64,000 nucleotides of DNA from Polaribacter marinus (GTDB taxonomy: Bacteria > Bacteroidota > Bacteroidia > Flavobacteriales > Flavobacteriaceae). Below are positions 1 through 9,204 of this stretch, one piece after another. How positions within the stretch are numbered: the stretch's first letter is position 1; the number at the start of each line of letters is the position of its first letter. The position numbers and the translations under genes were made by a program. The notes under the pieces were generated by a model. The model made no database searches. It worked only from the letters and a program-made list of their open reading frames with translations, and was not told where the DNA came from. The stretch is taken from assembly GCF_022662535.1 (NCBI RefSeq), contig NZ_JAKQYM010000006.1, positions 62,001-126,000 on the forward strand, given 5' to 3'.

Positions 1-459
1 GCATCTTTAATTGCAGGTGTTATTATGATTATTTTCTTGTTTTTAGGACAGAGTTTATTAGGGTTAATTGGCATTGATGTAAATTCTTTTGCCGTTGCCG
101 GTTCTTTTATTTTATTTTTTATTGCTTTAGAAATGATTTTAGGAATTACATTATATAAAGACAATGAAGATAGTGGAGCAATTACAGCTTCTGTTTTCCC
201 TCTTGCTTTTCCTTTAATTGCAGGACCAGGAAGTTTGACAACATTACTTTCTTTACGTGCAGAATTTCATATAGAAAACATTATTACTGCGGTTTTATTA
301 AACGTAATATTAATTTATATTGTATTAAAAACATCGTCTAAAATAGAAAGGTTAATTGGACCTAACGGAATACTAATTATTAGAAAAGTATTTGGAGTAA
401 TTTTATTAGCCATTGCTGTAAAACTTTTTGCTCATAATATTAAAGCCTTATTTGTTTAA
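1..459 (+). CDS. MarC family integral membrane protein (5' end outside window)
   Basis: The reading frame is open from the first base, so the true start lies before the window. The visible 152 residues hold several hydrophobic segments. The motif AFPLIAGPGSLTTLL is the conserved loop of the MarC/UPF0056 family, and the FFIALEMILGITLY helix fits too. MarC proteins are inner-membrane proteins of six helices whose substrate is unsettled; the old link to multiple antibiotic resistance is not well supported. The stop codon is followed after one base by the start of the next gene, so the two are probably cotranscribed. The family call is firm, the function is not. Confidence 0.88.
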   Translation, partial: ASLIAGVIMIIFLFLGQSLLGLIGIDVNSFAVAGSFILFFIALEMILGITLYKDNEDSGAITASVFPLAFPLIAGPGSLTTLLSLRAEFHIENIITAVLLNVILIYIVLKTSSKIERLIGPNGILIIRKVFGVILLAIAVKLFAHNIKALFV

Positions 460-460
460 T

Positions 461-1066
461 ATGAATTTTGATGTTTTAATAATTGGAGGAGGGGTTTCTG
501 CAATGCAATGTGCGTTGGTTTTAGGATCTGCAAAAAACAAATCTTTTGCATCAAACAAAAACATTGGCATAATAATAAATCAAAAATCTTCTCATTTACA
601 AAACGCTCTTTTTAATAACGTTTTAGGTTTATCTCCTAAAACGTTGGGACAAGATATTTTAATTGAAGGAAAAGAACAATTATCAACCTTATATCCACAT
701 ATTTCTCAAATAGAAAACGAAAAAGTTTGTTCTATTGATGATTGTAAAAGTGGTTATAAAGTAATTACAAATAAAAGTATTTATGAATCTAAAATTGTAA
801 TTGTTGCTTTAAATTACTCAAAACCTTTTACAATTGAAGGTTTAAACCATTTTATTGAACCACATCAAAAAGCAAATCCAACAAAAGATAGAATTCAACT
901 TAAGAACAAAGATCATTTTATAAAAAAAGGATTGTATTGTTGCGGAACAATTGCTGGTCATAGAAGTCAATTTGCAATTGCTGCCGGAAGTGGCGCTTCT
1001 GTTGCAACAGATATTTTAACACTTTGGAATGATGGAAACCATGTTAAAGTTCATGATAAGGTTTAA
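461..1066 (+). CDS. small FAD/NAD(P)-dependent oxidoreductase, thioredoxin-reductase-like
   Basis: I take the ATG at 461 as start, because the protein then begins MNFDVLIIGGGVSAMQCA, a Rossmann dinucleotide-binding fold starting at residue 3 as usual for this family. An upstream in-frame ATG at 428 would lie inside the preceding gene. Near the C-terminus the stretch GLYCCGTIAGHRSQFAIAAG resembles the FAD-binding end of thioredoxin reductase-like proteins, where it contacts the flavin. At 201 residues it is much shorter than thioredoxin reductase (about 310), so the central NADPH domain appears missing, and there is no CxxC redox pair of the usual kind. It is probably a flavoprotein; substrate unknown. 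Confidence 0.75.
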   Translation: MNFDVLIIGGGVSAMQCALVLGSAKNKSFASNKNIGIIINQKSSHLQNALFNNVLGLSPKTLGQDILIEGKEQLSTLYPHISQIENEKVCSIDDCKSGYKVITNKSIYESKIVIVALNYSKPFTIEGLNHFIEPHQKANPTKDRIQLKNKDHFIKKGLYCCGTIAGHRSQFAIAAGSGASVATDILTLWNDGNHVKVHDKV

Positions 1067-1260
1067 ATTAGACTGCAGTAACTTATTCAATATCTTTTAA
1101 AGTATCTCTTTCCTTCTTCTTTATCAAGAAACTTCAATCACTCTTTTTTTTAGAAGAGACACCTTCTAAAACACAACTATCATTAATCTATTTATTGATA
1201 TTTTTATAATTATAATCTTATCTAAAACATCTAAAAAGACTCACTATAAAAACTTTTTTT

Positions 1261-1288
1261 ATCCTTAATTACTCAGATTAAGGATTTT
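1261..1288 (+). terminator. possible terminator hairpin
   Basis: ATCCTTAAT (1261-1269) is the exact reverse complement of ATTAAGGAT (1277-1285), with a seven-base loop, and TTT follows. The U-tract is short and the stem is AT-rich, so this may be a weak terminator or only a chance palindrome. It is about 195 bases past the end of the oxidoreductase gene. Confidence 0.4.
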
Positions 1289-1293
1289 ACCTA

Positions 1294-1324
1294 TTGAACA
1301 AGCTTAAATAGTTATATATGTTTG
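1294..1324 (+). promoter_or_regulatory. Bacteroidetes-type promoter for the gene at 1411
   Basis: TTG at 1294-1296 is followed after 20 bases by TATGTTTG at 1317-1324. This matches the known Flavobacterium/Bacteroides consensus TTG-N(17-23)-TAnnTTTG exactly. Transcription would begin near 1330, giving an untranslated leader of about 80 bases. Confidence 0.6.
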
Positions 1325-1410
1325 TAGAGTAATATTAAACTTAATGTTATTATTTATTAACCCCCACTTTTGCAGAAAACAATTTCTATGAAAGTTTTAA
1401 ATTATTTATT

Positions 1411-1845
1411 ATGAAAAAATTACATTTATTTTTTACACTTGCAATAATCGCTTTTTCAATCCAAGGTCAAGAATTAGCAATGAACACTCCTAGTAATTAC
1501 TCAAACAATATTACTAGTGAAGCTACAAGCTCCGCAATAGTTCCTTTATTAACAAAAACAACCTACACATATAAGTATCATGGAAATGATGTTTTAGTAA
1601 TCTTTACAGACAATGAACATATAGAGTACTTTAATAATAAAAAACACTTTATTAAATCTAGTTTGGTATGGACATCTAATGACGAATGTTATATGACTAT
1701 AGAAGACTCTAATTTACCCAACTTTCCTTTTAGTAATGGTACTAAATTAAACATGAAAATCACAAAAATTAAACGTGGTTATATTTTTTACGAATCGACT
1801 TTAGGTGGCAGAAGCTGGACTGGTAAAATGAAAAAACTAAACTAA
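1411..1845 (+). CDS. hypothetical exported protein
   Basis: I do not recognise this 144-residue protein. The first 20 residues (MKKLHLFFTLAIIAFSIQGQ) form a type I signal peptide with the Q-G-Q end typical of flavobacterial exported proteins. The rest looks beta-rich and polar, with short segments such as YKYHGNDVLVIFTDNEHIEYF and a basic end (GRSWTGKMKKLN). No catalytic motif or lipobox is seen. A consensus promoter lies upstream at 1294-1324. The next gene, 55 bases downstream on the same strand, is also exported, so the pair may be cotranscribed. The exact product is unknown; that it is a gene is supported by its length in AT-rich DNA, its signal peptide and its promoter. Confidence 0.7.
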   Translation: MKKLHLFFTLAIIAFSIQGQELAMNTPSNYSNNITSEATSSAIVPLLTKTTYTYKYHGNDVLVIFTDNEHIEYFNNKKHFIKSSLVWTSNDECYMTIEDSNLPNFPFSNGTKLNMKITKIKRGYIFYESTLGGRSWTGKMKKLN

Positions 1846-1900
1846 AATTTAAATACAATTAAAAGTTGTATCTAAATAAGTATTAAAATTCCCCTAAGCT

Positions 1901-2413
1901 ATGAAAAAATTATTTTTACTTATTTGTTGTTTTCTTTTTGTGCTTCCTAGTTACGGACAAAACAACATAGAAATCTCTTTGCAACAAGATGTAAGATTAA
2001 TTACTGTAGGCGATAAAAAAGGAAATGCACCTTTAACTCTTAATCTTTTATCTAAGATAGAGATCCCTACTTACAAACTTAAAAAAAATTATTTATCAAC
2101 TTATATCTCTATAGAATATGCTGACTTAGTTAAAAAAAACTACAAGCGTTTTGCTTTAGGTGCAGGATATGTTGTTAAGAGTGTATACAAAAAAATAGGT
2201 GTGGCTACTTATATTGATTTTGGAAGAATCTATAGAGAAAAAGATGGTTTTTATAGTTTTAGTATTAGTGGAGAGCTCAATTATAAAATAAATAATCGCT
2301 TAAAGCTAATTTTTACACAGCAACTTACACAGAGAAAAGATTTAAAGATGATGTATAGTCATAAAAATGGAAATATAATAAGTGGTTTTTTTGGCCTAAA
2401 ATATAGCCTTTAG
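1901..2413 (+). CDS. hypothetical exported protein, possible small outer-membrane barrel
   Basis: The protein of 170 residues begins with a signal peptide (MKKLFLLICCFLFVLPSYGQ). The remainder alternates polar and hydrophobic residues in strands of about ten, for example STYISIEYADL, RFALGAGYVV, GVATYIDFGRIY, FYSFSISGELNYKI, LKLIFTQQLTQRKDL. The chain ends FFGLKYSL, with an aromatic residue near the C-terminus as in outer-membrane barrels. This pattern suggests a small beta-barrel of perhaps eight strands, but no named family is recognised. It follows the exported protein at 1411-1845 after 55 bases and a bidirectional terminator comes after it. Confidence 0.7.
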   Translation: MKKLFLLICCFLFVLPSYGQNNIEISLQQDVRLITVGDKKGNAPLTLNLLSKIEIPTYKLKKNYLSTYISIEYADLVKKNYKRFALGAGYVVKSVYKKIGVATYIDFGRIYREKDGFYSFSISGELNYKINNRLKLIFTQQLTQRKDLKMMYSHKNGNIISGFFGLKYSL

Positions 2414-2578
2414 AAAAATTAAGTAAATTGCTTATTGTTTGGCTTTGCCTTCTTAAATATATTTACAGTGTAGTAATCTTAATGTTCTTAGACGATGTTA
2501 CACACCGACTTAAAGCTTCATTAACACTACTTATAACAGACCGCATCATCTATTAAAAATTCCCCCTAATTTTTTTAT

Positions 2579-2617
2579 AAAAAAAGCTAAACGTTTTAAA
2601 ACATTTAGCTTTTTTTG
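2579..2617. terminator. bidirectional terminator between convergent genes
   Basis: An A-rich arm ending AAAGCTAAA and a T-rich arm starting TTTAGCTTT pair around 2579-2617, with an inner GTTTT/AAAAC extension and one mismatch. A and T tracts flank both sides, so the hairpin can act in both directions, for the exported-protein gene on the plus strand and the receiver gene on the minus strand. Confidence 0.75.
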
Positions 2618-2658
2618 TTTTTATATCCTTAGATAATATCTAAAATAGAATTGTTTAA

Positions 2659-3009
2659 TTATACTTTTTTTATTGCTTCTACCAATTTATTAAAGTCTTT
2701 AGCTTTATCAAAAAAGGCTTCGGCTCCGTATTTTAAACATGTTTTTTTAAGCTCTGTACTCATAGAAAAAACAAAAACTTTTGTTTTTATTTGTCTTTCT
2801 TTAAGTACCTTTAATAACTCTATACCATATCCGTCTGGTAATTTTATATCGAGTATTATTAATTCAAAATTAGTATCATCTAATAAAGAAATTGCTTCTT
2901 TTAAAGATTCTGTTTGTTGAATTTCTCCAACACTACGAGTATCTTTAATGGCATCAAATATATTATTTCGAACAAAAGAGTTGTCCTCTAGTATTAATAA
3001 GTTATTCAA
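2659..3009 (-). CDS. single-domain response regulator (receiver only)
   Basis: A stand-alone CheY-like receiver of 116 residues. The acidic pair E8-D9, phosphoacceptor D54 (in LIILDIKLPDGYG), S82 and K102 are in the expected places. There is no output domain, so it should act through protein contacts or as a phosphate sink. It lies 99 bases downstream of the NarL-type regulator and the multi-PAS kinase, on the same strand, so it may share their transcript and be a second target of that kinase. This pairing is inferred from position only. Confidence 0.88.
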   Translation of the reverse strand: MNNLLILEDNSFVRNNIFDAIKDTRSVGEIQQTESLKEAISLLDDTNFELIILDIKLPDGYGIELLKVLKERQIKTKVFVFSMSTELKKTCLKYGAEAFFDKAKDFNKLVEAIKKV

Positions 3010-3108
3010 AATTGAATTTAAGATAAAAGGTTAAATCATTGTGTAAATAATACCTAAAGGTAAGTATTTTCCGCCTACACATAGGTAAGCAAAATGCTTA
3101 TATAAACC

Positions 3109-3750
3109 TTATAAATCTAATGATGTTAGTCCTTTTTGAATTGCATATTTTGTTAACTCAGAAATGGTATAGAGGTCTATTTTTTTCATAATATTATTTC
3201 TATGAACATCTATCGTTTTTGAGCTTAAAAATAGAATTTCACCAATTTCTTTAGACGAATTACCTTCTGAAATTAATTGTAATACTTCTTTTTCTCTAGC
3301 GCTCAACTCTACTTCTTCTATTGTTTCTCCATTTTTAAGTAAAGACAAAAATTCTTGATCAATATCTTTTGATAGGTATTTTTTATTTTGCATTACTGTA
3401 GAGATTGCATCAATCATTTCATCTGAATCTCCATCTTTTAATAAATAACCAAAAGCACCTGCATTAAACATTCCTTGAATAAATTGTTTTGTAGAATGCA
3501 TAGAAACACCTATTATTTTTATACCTGGTTGATTTTTTATAATCTGTCTTGCTGCCTCTATACCATTTAAACCTGGCATTGCAACATCTAGAACAACAAC
3601 ATCTGGTTGTAATTTTAAACATGTTTTTATAGCTTCTCTCCCATCGGAAGCTTCACCAATTATTTGCATGTTTGACTTTTGTTCTATAATATTTCTTAAA
3701 CCATCCCTAAGTAACTTATGATCATCTACTAATACTATTTTAATTTCCAT
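3109..3750 (-). CDS. NarL/LuxR family response regulator
   Basis: Residues 1-120 form a receiver with D9-D10, phosphoacceptor D55, S83 and K105. Residues about 147-210 form a LuxR-type helix-turn-helix, starting LSAREKEVLQLISEGNSSKEIG, with the recognition segment LSSKTIDVHRNNIMKKI. It should bind DNA as a phosphorylated dimer. Its ATG overlaps the kinase stop codon in the sequence TAATG (one shared base), which points to translational coupling, so the multi-PAS kinase is almost certainly its partner. The regulon cannot be read from this window. Confidence 0.92.
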   Translation of the reverse strand: MEIKIVLVDDHKLLRDGLRNIIEQKSNMQIIGEASDGREAIKTCLKLQPDVVVLDVAMPGLNGIEAARQIIKNQPGIKIIGVSMHSTKQFIQGMFNAGAFGYLLKDGDSDEMIDAISTVMQNKKYLSKDIDQEFLSLLKNGETIEEVELSAREKEVLQLISEGNSSKEIGEILFLSSKTIDVHRNNIMKKIDLYTISELTKYAIQKGLTSLDL

Positions 3751-6700
3751 TAGATAACTCTTTTAGATAAAGGTATAAAAAAACTTACCGTTGTTCCTAT
3801 ATTCTTTTTTGATTTTATATTAAACTCCCCTTGTATATTTTTAATACGTTCTTGAACTGTAAAAAGACCAAAACCAGACCCCGAACCAGAACGGATGTTA
3901 TTATATAATTTAGAAGTGTCAAACCCTGCGCCATTATCTCTAACAAAAAGATTTACTCCAAGAGTATTTTTATCAACCTCTAAAGTTATTAAAGATGCTT
4001 TAGCATATTTAATCGTATTATTTATTACTTCTTGTATACTTCTATATAATAAAATTGATTCTATGTCGCTTAGTTTGATATAATCTACATTACTAGTAAG
4101 TTGACATTTAATTTTATGAATGGTTTCTATCTCCTCTAAAAGCCAGCCTAAAGCATCTATAATACCCAATTGATATAATATTGGAGGAGAAAGTTCGTAA
4201 GTAATTTTTCTACTATTTTCTAAGGCAGTAGAAATGTGTGTTTCAATAAATTTTAAATCTTCTTCAGTTCCTTTTAATTGCGGATTTTTTTTCAACTCAT
4301 TAATTTTCATTTTAGAAATAACTAAAGACTGACTTAGATGATCGTGTATATTTGAAGCAATTTCTTTTTTTTGTTTTTCTTCAATCAAGGTAATTTCAGT
4401 AGTTAATTTCTGAAGAGATGTTTGATATTCTTCAATTTCTTTTTTTACAATTACAGATTGACTAATATCTCTTGCTGATGAAACAAAATGACTAATCTCT
4501 TTGTTTTTATAAACAGGTGACGCTAAAAACTCTAACCAAACATAATGTCCTTTTTTATGAAGAACTCTACAAGAAAAGGTTTCTATAAATACTCCTTTAA
4601 GAGCTCGCTTTTTCAAAATTTCTTTTAATTCATCTACATCTTCTTTATGAACAATACTTAAGGCTTTTTCACCTTGAAGTTCTGCTTGTTGATATCCTAA
4701 TAGTGTTTCTACTGAAGGGCTAATATATTTAAAAGTACTATCGGGTTTATGCAAACAAATTAAGTCATTAGAATTGTCTGTTAATATACGATACATCTCA
4801 TCTGCCTTTTGAATTTTAAGACTTATTTTCTTTTCTTCAGTTATATCTTGTGCGGTTCCATAACAACCAATGACTTTATGATCTTTATCTTTAATAACCC
4901 TACCTCTTGATCTTATATGTTTTATAGAACCATTAGTAGTATATATGTCTAACTCTATATTATAAGGAGTTTGATCTTGAATACAATTATTAACAGAATC
5001 ATTCATTAAAACAAAACTTTCTTCAGTATATAGTAATTTATGTTCAGAGTAATTTGGTGCTCCTAATTCATACTTACGTTCAAAAATGTTAAATAATTCT
5101 TTAGACCACGTAACCTTATCTGTTGCAAGAATATATTCCCAACTTCCCAAATGAGATAATTGTTGTGCTTCGTTTAAAGCATTGTTTAACTTAAATAATT
5201 TTTCATTTTGAGCATCTAATTTATTTTGTCTTGTTTTTTGTAAAGTTATATCTTGAAAAACACCTATTATACTTGTTATTTTCCCTTCACTATTGGTTAA
5301 TGGATAGCCAATGGCATTAATCCAAAGTTTTTGATTTTGTACATTCTTAAATCTTAAAACAAGGTCAAATTTTTTATTTTCTGCAATACTTTCTTCAATC
5401 GCTTGTGCAATAATTTTATCAGAACCATCTACATAAAAACTGATACACTCATCAAGAGGAGGAACTTCTCCTACTGGAATACCATGTATTTCAAAAACCT
5501 GTTCTGACCAACGTATTTTTTGTGATGCCAACTCAATTTCCCAGGCGCCAACTTTAGCCAATCTTCCAGATTCATTTAACAAAAACTCACTTCTTTTGAT
5601 TTCAGATTGACTTCTTTTTAAGTTGTTCTCTACAAATTTTTGTTGAGTAATGTCATTCATCACTATTAATGCCCCTAATTTATTTCCTGTTGAATCAGAA
5701 AAAGAAGTACCATTACAAACAACAATTCTTGGTTTTTTGTTTTTTGCTTTAATTACAATTTCAACATTAGCAACCTTTTTATCATTAAAAGCTTGCACTA
5801 AAGGTATTTCATGGTTTTCAAGTAACGTTTCTCCGTCTTCTTTGTACAAACCATAATTTTCTGCCCATTTTTTTTGAGAAATATTTAAAGCATCTATACC
5901 GTGCCATTCTTTAGCTACTTTATTAAATAAAACCAATTTACCATTAGCATCACATGCAATGATTCCTGCAGGTTGATTTTCTGTCATTGCAGTTATAAAC
6001 TTGCTTTGAGATCTTAACATTTTTAAAGATTCTCTTTGGGCGTATTCTGCATCTCTTATACTTTGTATACTCTGTATACTAATAGGAACTGTTTTCTGTT
6101 CAATTTCTGTTTGAGGAATAGGAATGGAAACTACTGCCGCAAATTCATCTCCTTTTAGGGTTTTATAATTTACTTCAGATATAAATATTTTTTCATTATT
6201 CCATATTGCTTCTATAAATTTTCCAAATACTTTGTTTGCACCTTTTCCAAATGTGTCTTGTATATTTTCTATAAACTCTTGACTACTATTAACTTTAAAC
6301 AATTTTAAAGTAGCTTTATTTACCTTTACTATTTTTACTTTATTTAGTATAGTTAATAATACTTGAGGGTTTTGATTAAAGTAAAGTTCAAGATTAGGTA
6401 TCTTAAGTTTTTTAAGTTCTAAAATTTGTTTAAAAGCCAAACTTAAATCTTCATTTAAAATAGAAACCGTAGCATTATCAAATAGTTTTTTATAATTTTC
6501 TGATACTATTAAATTTTTTTGTTCAATGAGTTTTTGTTGTGTAATATCTTGCGAAACACCTCTTCTACCAATAATCTCATTTTTATCATTAAAGATGCCC
6601 TCACCAATGTTTAATATCCAACGTTTTTCTTTTTTGGCATTAATCATTTGTAATTCAATCTCAAAACGAACCCCTTTAGAGGCAAGCATTGCGGTTGCTT

Positions 6701-8921
6701 CAACCAGTTTTTCTCTAGATTCTTTATTAAAAAAATTAAGGATTTCTTCAATTTTTGGCACACCTTCTTCTGGATTAGTACCATAAATTTTATGAAGAGA
6801 ATCAGACCAACTAATGGTATCGGTTTGTTTATCGTACCCCCAGTAGCCTATACTTGCCATTCTACTGGCTTCTTTTAATAAATATTCATTTTCTTTTACC
6901 AACTCTAAAGAGGCTTCTAATTTATTTTTAGAATGTTCTAATTCTAATTGCCCTTTTTTAGAAGCAGTAATATCTTGGGTAATACCTCTTCTGCCAACAA
7001 TTTTATTTTTTTCATTATATACAGGTGCCGCTATATTTCTTACCCAAACCTCTTCGTTTTTTAAATTGATTATTCTTAACTCTAGGTCATAAGGAATTCC
7101 TTTATTGTCAAGTTCTACAGTTGCTTTTGCCATTTTATTTTGAGAATCTTCATCAAATAAAACAACGATTTCATTTCTTGGGGGCACTGGTTTTTTAGGA
7201 TCAAATCCAAAAAAATGATAAAGATAATCTGACCAGATAAACGTATCTGTTGCAATATCATATTGATGATACCCTATTTTAGCCGTTTTACTAGCTTCAT
7301 TCTTAGAATACTCACTTGTCTCTAGAAGATCTAAAGTAGTTTGAATTTCTTGCTTAGAAAGCTCTAATTCTTGTTGTGCTTTTTTAGAGTTTACAATATT
7401 TTGCAGAATTCCTCTTTTGCCAACAATTTCTTTTTTTTCGTTATATATGGGTTGTGCAACATTTCGCACCCATATCACTTCGTTTTTAAGATTTATCCAT
7501 TTTAACTCAATATCATAATGAACACCTTTCGTTTTAAGATCTAAAGTTGCTTGTATTAATTTATCTTGAGAATCTTTATCAAAGTATCTAAAAATCTCTT
7601 CTTCTTTTGGAATTCCATCTTTGGGGTGTAAACCAAAAATATGATATATATAATCCGACCATACAACAACATCTGTTACAAGGTCATGTTCCCAATATCC
7701 AATTTTAGCTATTTTACTAGCTTCATTCTTGGAAAACTCACTGCTCTCAAACAACTCTAAAGAAGTTTCAAGTTTTTTGTTGGCTAAAACTCTTTGAGTA
7801 ACATCTCTAGCGATAGTAACAAAATAGCTAATTTCTTTTCCCGTATATACAGGAGATGATAAAAATTCTAGCCAAATATAATGTCCGTTTTTATGACGAA
7901 CTCTAAAAGGAATAGCTTCTTTAGCAATACCTTTACTAAATAATTTATTATTCAATGTGTCTTTTAGAGATAGTACATCATCCTTATGAACAATACTAAA
8001 AATAAATTTACCTATAAACTCCGATTGCTCATAACCCAATAGTTTTTTTATTGTAGGACTTATATATTTAAATGAACTATCTGGTTCTTGTAAAAAGATT
8101 AAATCTTTAGAATGGTCTGTTAAAATTTGATACATCTCTGCATTTTTTTGAATCACTTTTTCTGCAGATTCAAACTTCTGTTTATAAGTTAAAGGCTGAA
8201 ATACATCTTTGATGTTAAAAATAAATGTTAATGGTTCTCTTGAATCAAATAATATTAAGTAAGAATAGAGAAGAATACTGTAAAAAATTGTAAAAACTCC
8301 TTTTGAGATAAGCCCTGATATTAAAATTGATTCTAAATTTTCTAAATTCCAAAAAACTATGGTTGTAAAAATTAATGTATCAAAAATTATAACAATTAAC
8401 ATTGTTATAAAAATTTGCAAGAATAAGAATCGTATTCTTTTAGCTATATATTCAAATAAGATAATAATTAAAAAGGCATCTATAAACAATAAAATTGTGT
8501 TCACAAATAATCCCCACGAATTAATATTAAAAAGCCTTTGTGGTAACTTTACCTGAGCAGCTGTTGATAAATTATTAAAATGCCAGTTTAATGTCTCTAA
8601 AAGAACCGACATTACGATGTTTACAATAAACAAAGCGTAAATTGTTTTTTTTGTTTCAGTAGTATCATCCTTTATATATACCATTAGTAAAACAAAAAGA
8701 GTTGCCGTAAAATAGACAGCAGAAGAAGGAGATACTAAAAAATTATCTGTAATTGAAATAGAAACAGCACTATATAAAGAAACCTGAACAAATTGAAATA
8801 AGCCAAGACAGGCAAACATAACTCCAATACCTAACTGCTTACGAAAATGGAATAATAAAAGCATTACTAAGGCAACCAAAGTACCCTGCATAAACAAGAT
8901 TGCTATCTGACTATAATTCAT
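3750..8921 (-). CDS. very large multi-PAS sensor histidine kinase (HisKA_3 type)
   Basis: A 1723-residue kinase. Residues 1-225 hold about seven membrane helices with few polar loops. Residues about 255-1510 hold roughly nine PAS units of about 140 residues each, most closing with a D[IV]T/DIS segment followed by a short coiled linker; the fifth is degenerate. The kinase core is of the HisKA_3 (NarX/DesK) class: H-box with H1526 in SNIHDHLSQ, N-box EVINN near 1631-1635, G1 box DNGAGFD near 1662-1668 and G2 box near 1680-1690. It is followed directly by its NarL-type regulator. PAS1 and PAS9 are near copies, and PAS2-4 are another set of copies, so it grew by internal duplication. Ligands are unknown. 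Confidence 0.93.
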   Translation of the reverse strand: MNYSQIAILFMQGTLVALVMLLLFHFRKQLGIGVMFACLGLFQFVQVSLYSAVSISITDNFLVSPSSAVYFTATLFVLLMVYIKDDTTETKKTIYALFIVNIVMSVLLETLNWHFNNLSTAAQVKLPQRLFNINSWGLFVNTILLFIDAFLIIILFEYIAKRIRFLFLQIFITMLIVIIFDTLIFTTIVFWNLENLESILISGLISKGVFTIFYSILLYSYLILFDSREPLTFIFNIKDVFQPLTYKQKFESAEKVIQKNAEMYQILTDHSKDLIFLQEPDSSFKYISPTIKKLLGYEQSEFIGKFIFSIVHKDDVLSLKDTLNNKLFSKGIAKEAIPFRVRHKNGHYIWLEFLSSPVYTGKEISYFVTIARDVTQRVLANKKLETSLELFESSEFSKNEASKIAKIGYWEHDLVTDVVVWSDYIYHIFGLHPKDGIPKEEEIFRYFDKDSQDKLIQATLDLKTKGVHYDIELKWINLKNEVIWVRNVAQPIYNEKKEIVGKRGILQNIVNSKKAQQELELSKQEIQTTLDLLETSEYSKNEASKTAKIGYHQYDIATDTFIWSDYLYHFFGFDPKKPVPPRNEIVVLFDEDSQNKMAKATVELDNKGIPYDLELRIINLKNEEVWVRNIAAPVYNEKNKIVGRRGITQDITASKKGQLELEHSKNKLEASLELVKENEYLLKEASRMASIGYWGYDKQTDTISWSDSLHKIYGTNPEEGVPKIEEILNFFNKESREKLVEATAMLASKGVRFEIELQMINAKKEKRWILNIGEGIFNDKNEIIGRRGVSQDITQQKLIEQKNLIVSENYKKLFDNATVSILNEDLSLAFKQILELKKLKIPNLELYFNQNPQVLLTILNKVKIVKVNKATLKLFKVNSSQEFIENIQDTFGKGANKVFGKFIEAIWNNEKIFISEVNYKTLKGDEFAAVVSIPIPQTEIEQKTVPISIQSIQSIRDAEYAQRESLKMLRSQSKFITAMTENQPAGIIACDANGKLVLFNKVAKEWHGIDALNISQKKWAENYGLYKEDGETLLENHEIPLVQAFNDKKVANVEIVIKAKNKKPRIVVCNGTSFSDSTGNKLGALIVMNDITQQKFVENNLKRSQSEIKRSEFLLNESGRLAKVGAWEIELASQKIRWSEQVFEIHGIPVGEVPPLDECISFYVDGSDKIIAQAIEESIAENKKFDLVLRFKNVQNQKLWINAIGYPLTNSEGKITSIIGVFQDITLQKTRQNKLDAQNEKLFKLNNALNEAQQLSHLGSWEYILATDKVTWSKELFNIFERKYELGAPNYSEHKLLYTEESFVLMNDSVNNCIQDQTPYNIELDIYTTNGSIKHIRSRGRVIKDKDHKVIGCYGTAQDITEEKKISLKIQKADEMYRILTDNSNDLICLHKPDSTFKYISPSVETLLGYQQAELQGEKALSIVHKEDVDELKEILKKRALKGVFIETFSCRVLHKKGHYVWLEFLASPVYKNKEISHFVSSARDISQSVIVKKEIEEYQTSLQKLTTEITLIEEKQKKEIASNIHDHLSQSLVISKMKINELKKNPQLKGTEEDLKFIETHISTALENSRKITYELSPPILYQLGIIDALGWLLEEIETIHKIKCQLTSNVDYIKLSDIESILLYRSIQEVINNTIKYAKASLITLEVDKNTLGVNLFVRDNGAGFDTSKLYNNIRSGSGSGFGLFTVQERIKNIQGEFNIKSKKNIGTTVSFFIPLSKRVI

Positions 8922-9151
8922 AATTTTATGATTAATTAGATATCAGTGATCAATTAGCATCTTAGCAAACTTATATATCATATTAAATATCTTAAAGACT
9001 AAGATAGGTATAATTTTTTAGTGCCTTTTTTAGTTTACTAATATATCTAAGAGTTAAGAAAAAACTCAACAAGATTTTTCTGAAAAAATAAATGTAAATT
9101 TATTTATGACTTCGTTTGTGAAGTAATATTAATTATTAGAATCTATAAACC

Positions 9152-9180
9152 AATAAATCCAGCATAAAGCTGGATTTATT
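9152..9180 (-). terminator. terminator after glmS
   Basis: A perfect 12-base inverted repeat (AATAAATCCAGC and GCTGGATTTATT) with a five-base loop lies 25 bases beyond the glmS stop. The U-tract is short, but the arms and position fit a Rho-independent terminator of the minus-strand operon. Confidence 0.7.
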
Positions 9181-9204
9181 TATTATTTAAATGCAAAGTA
9201 TAAG

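Larger units (their letters stand above)
1067..1410. other. 344-base intergenic region with a hairpin and a promoter
   Basis: I see no coding sequence here. The stretch is very AT-rich. It holds a hairpin at 1261-1285 that could end transcription of the oxidoreductase gene, and a good Bacteroidetes promoter at 1294-1324 reading into the gene at 1411. The first 190 bases hold nothing I can name. Confidence 0.6.

Noticed and set aside
9061-9151. A glmS-type ribozyme
   Set aside because: The region is downstream of glmS on its strand, and the gap upstream of glmS is only 18 bases.
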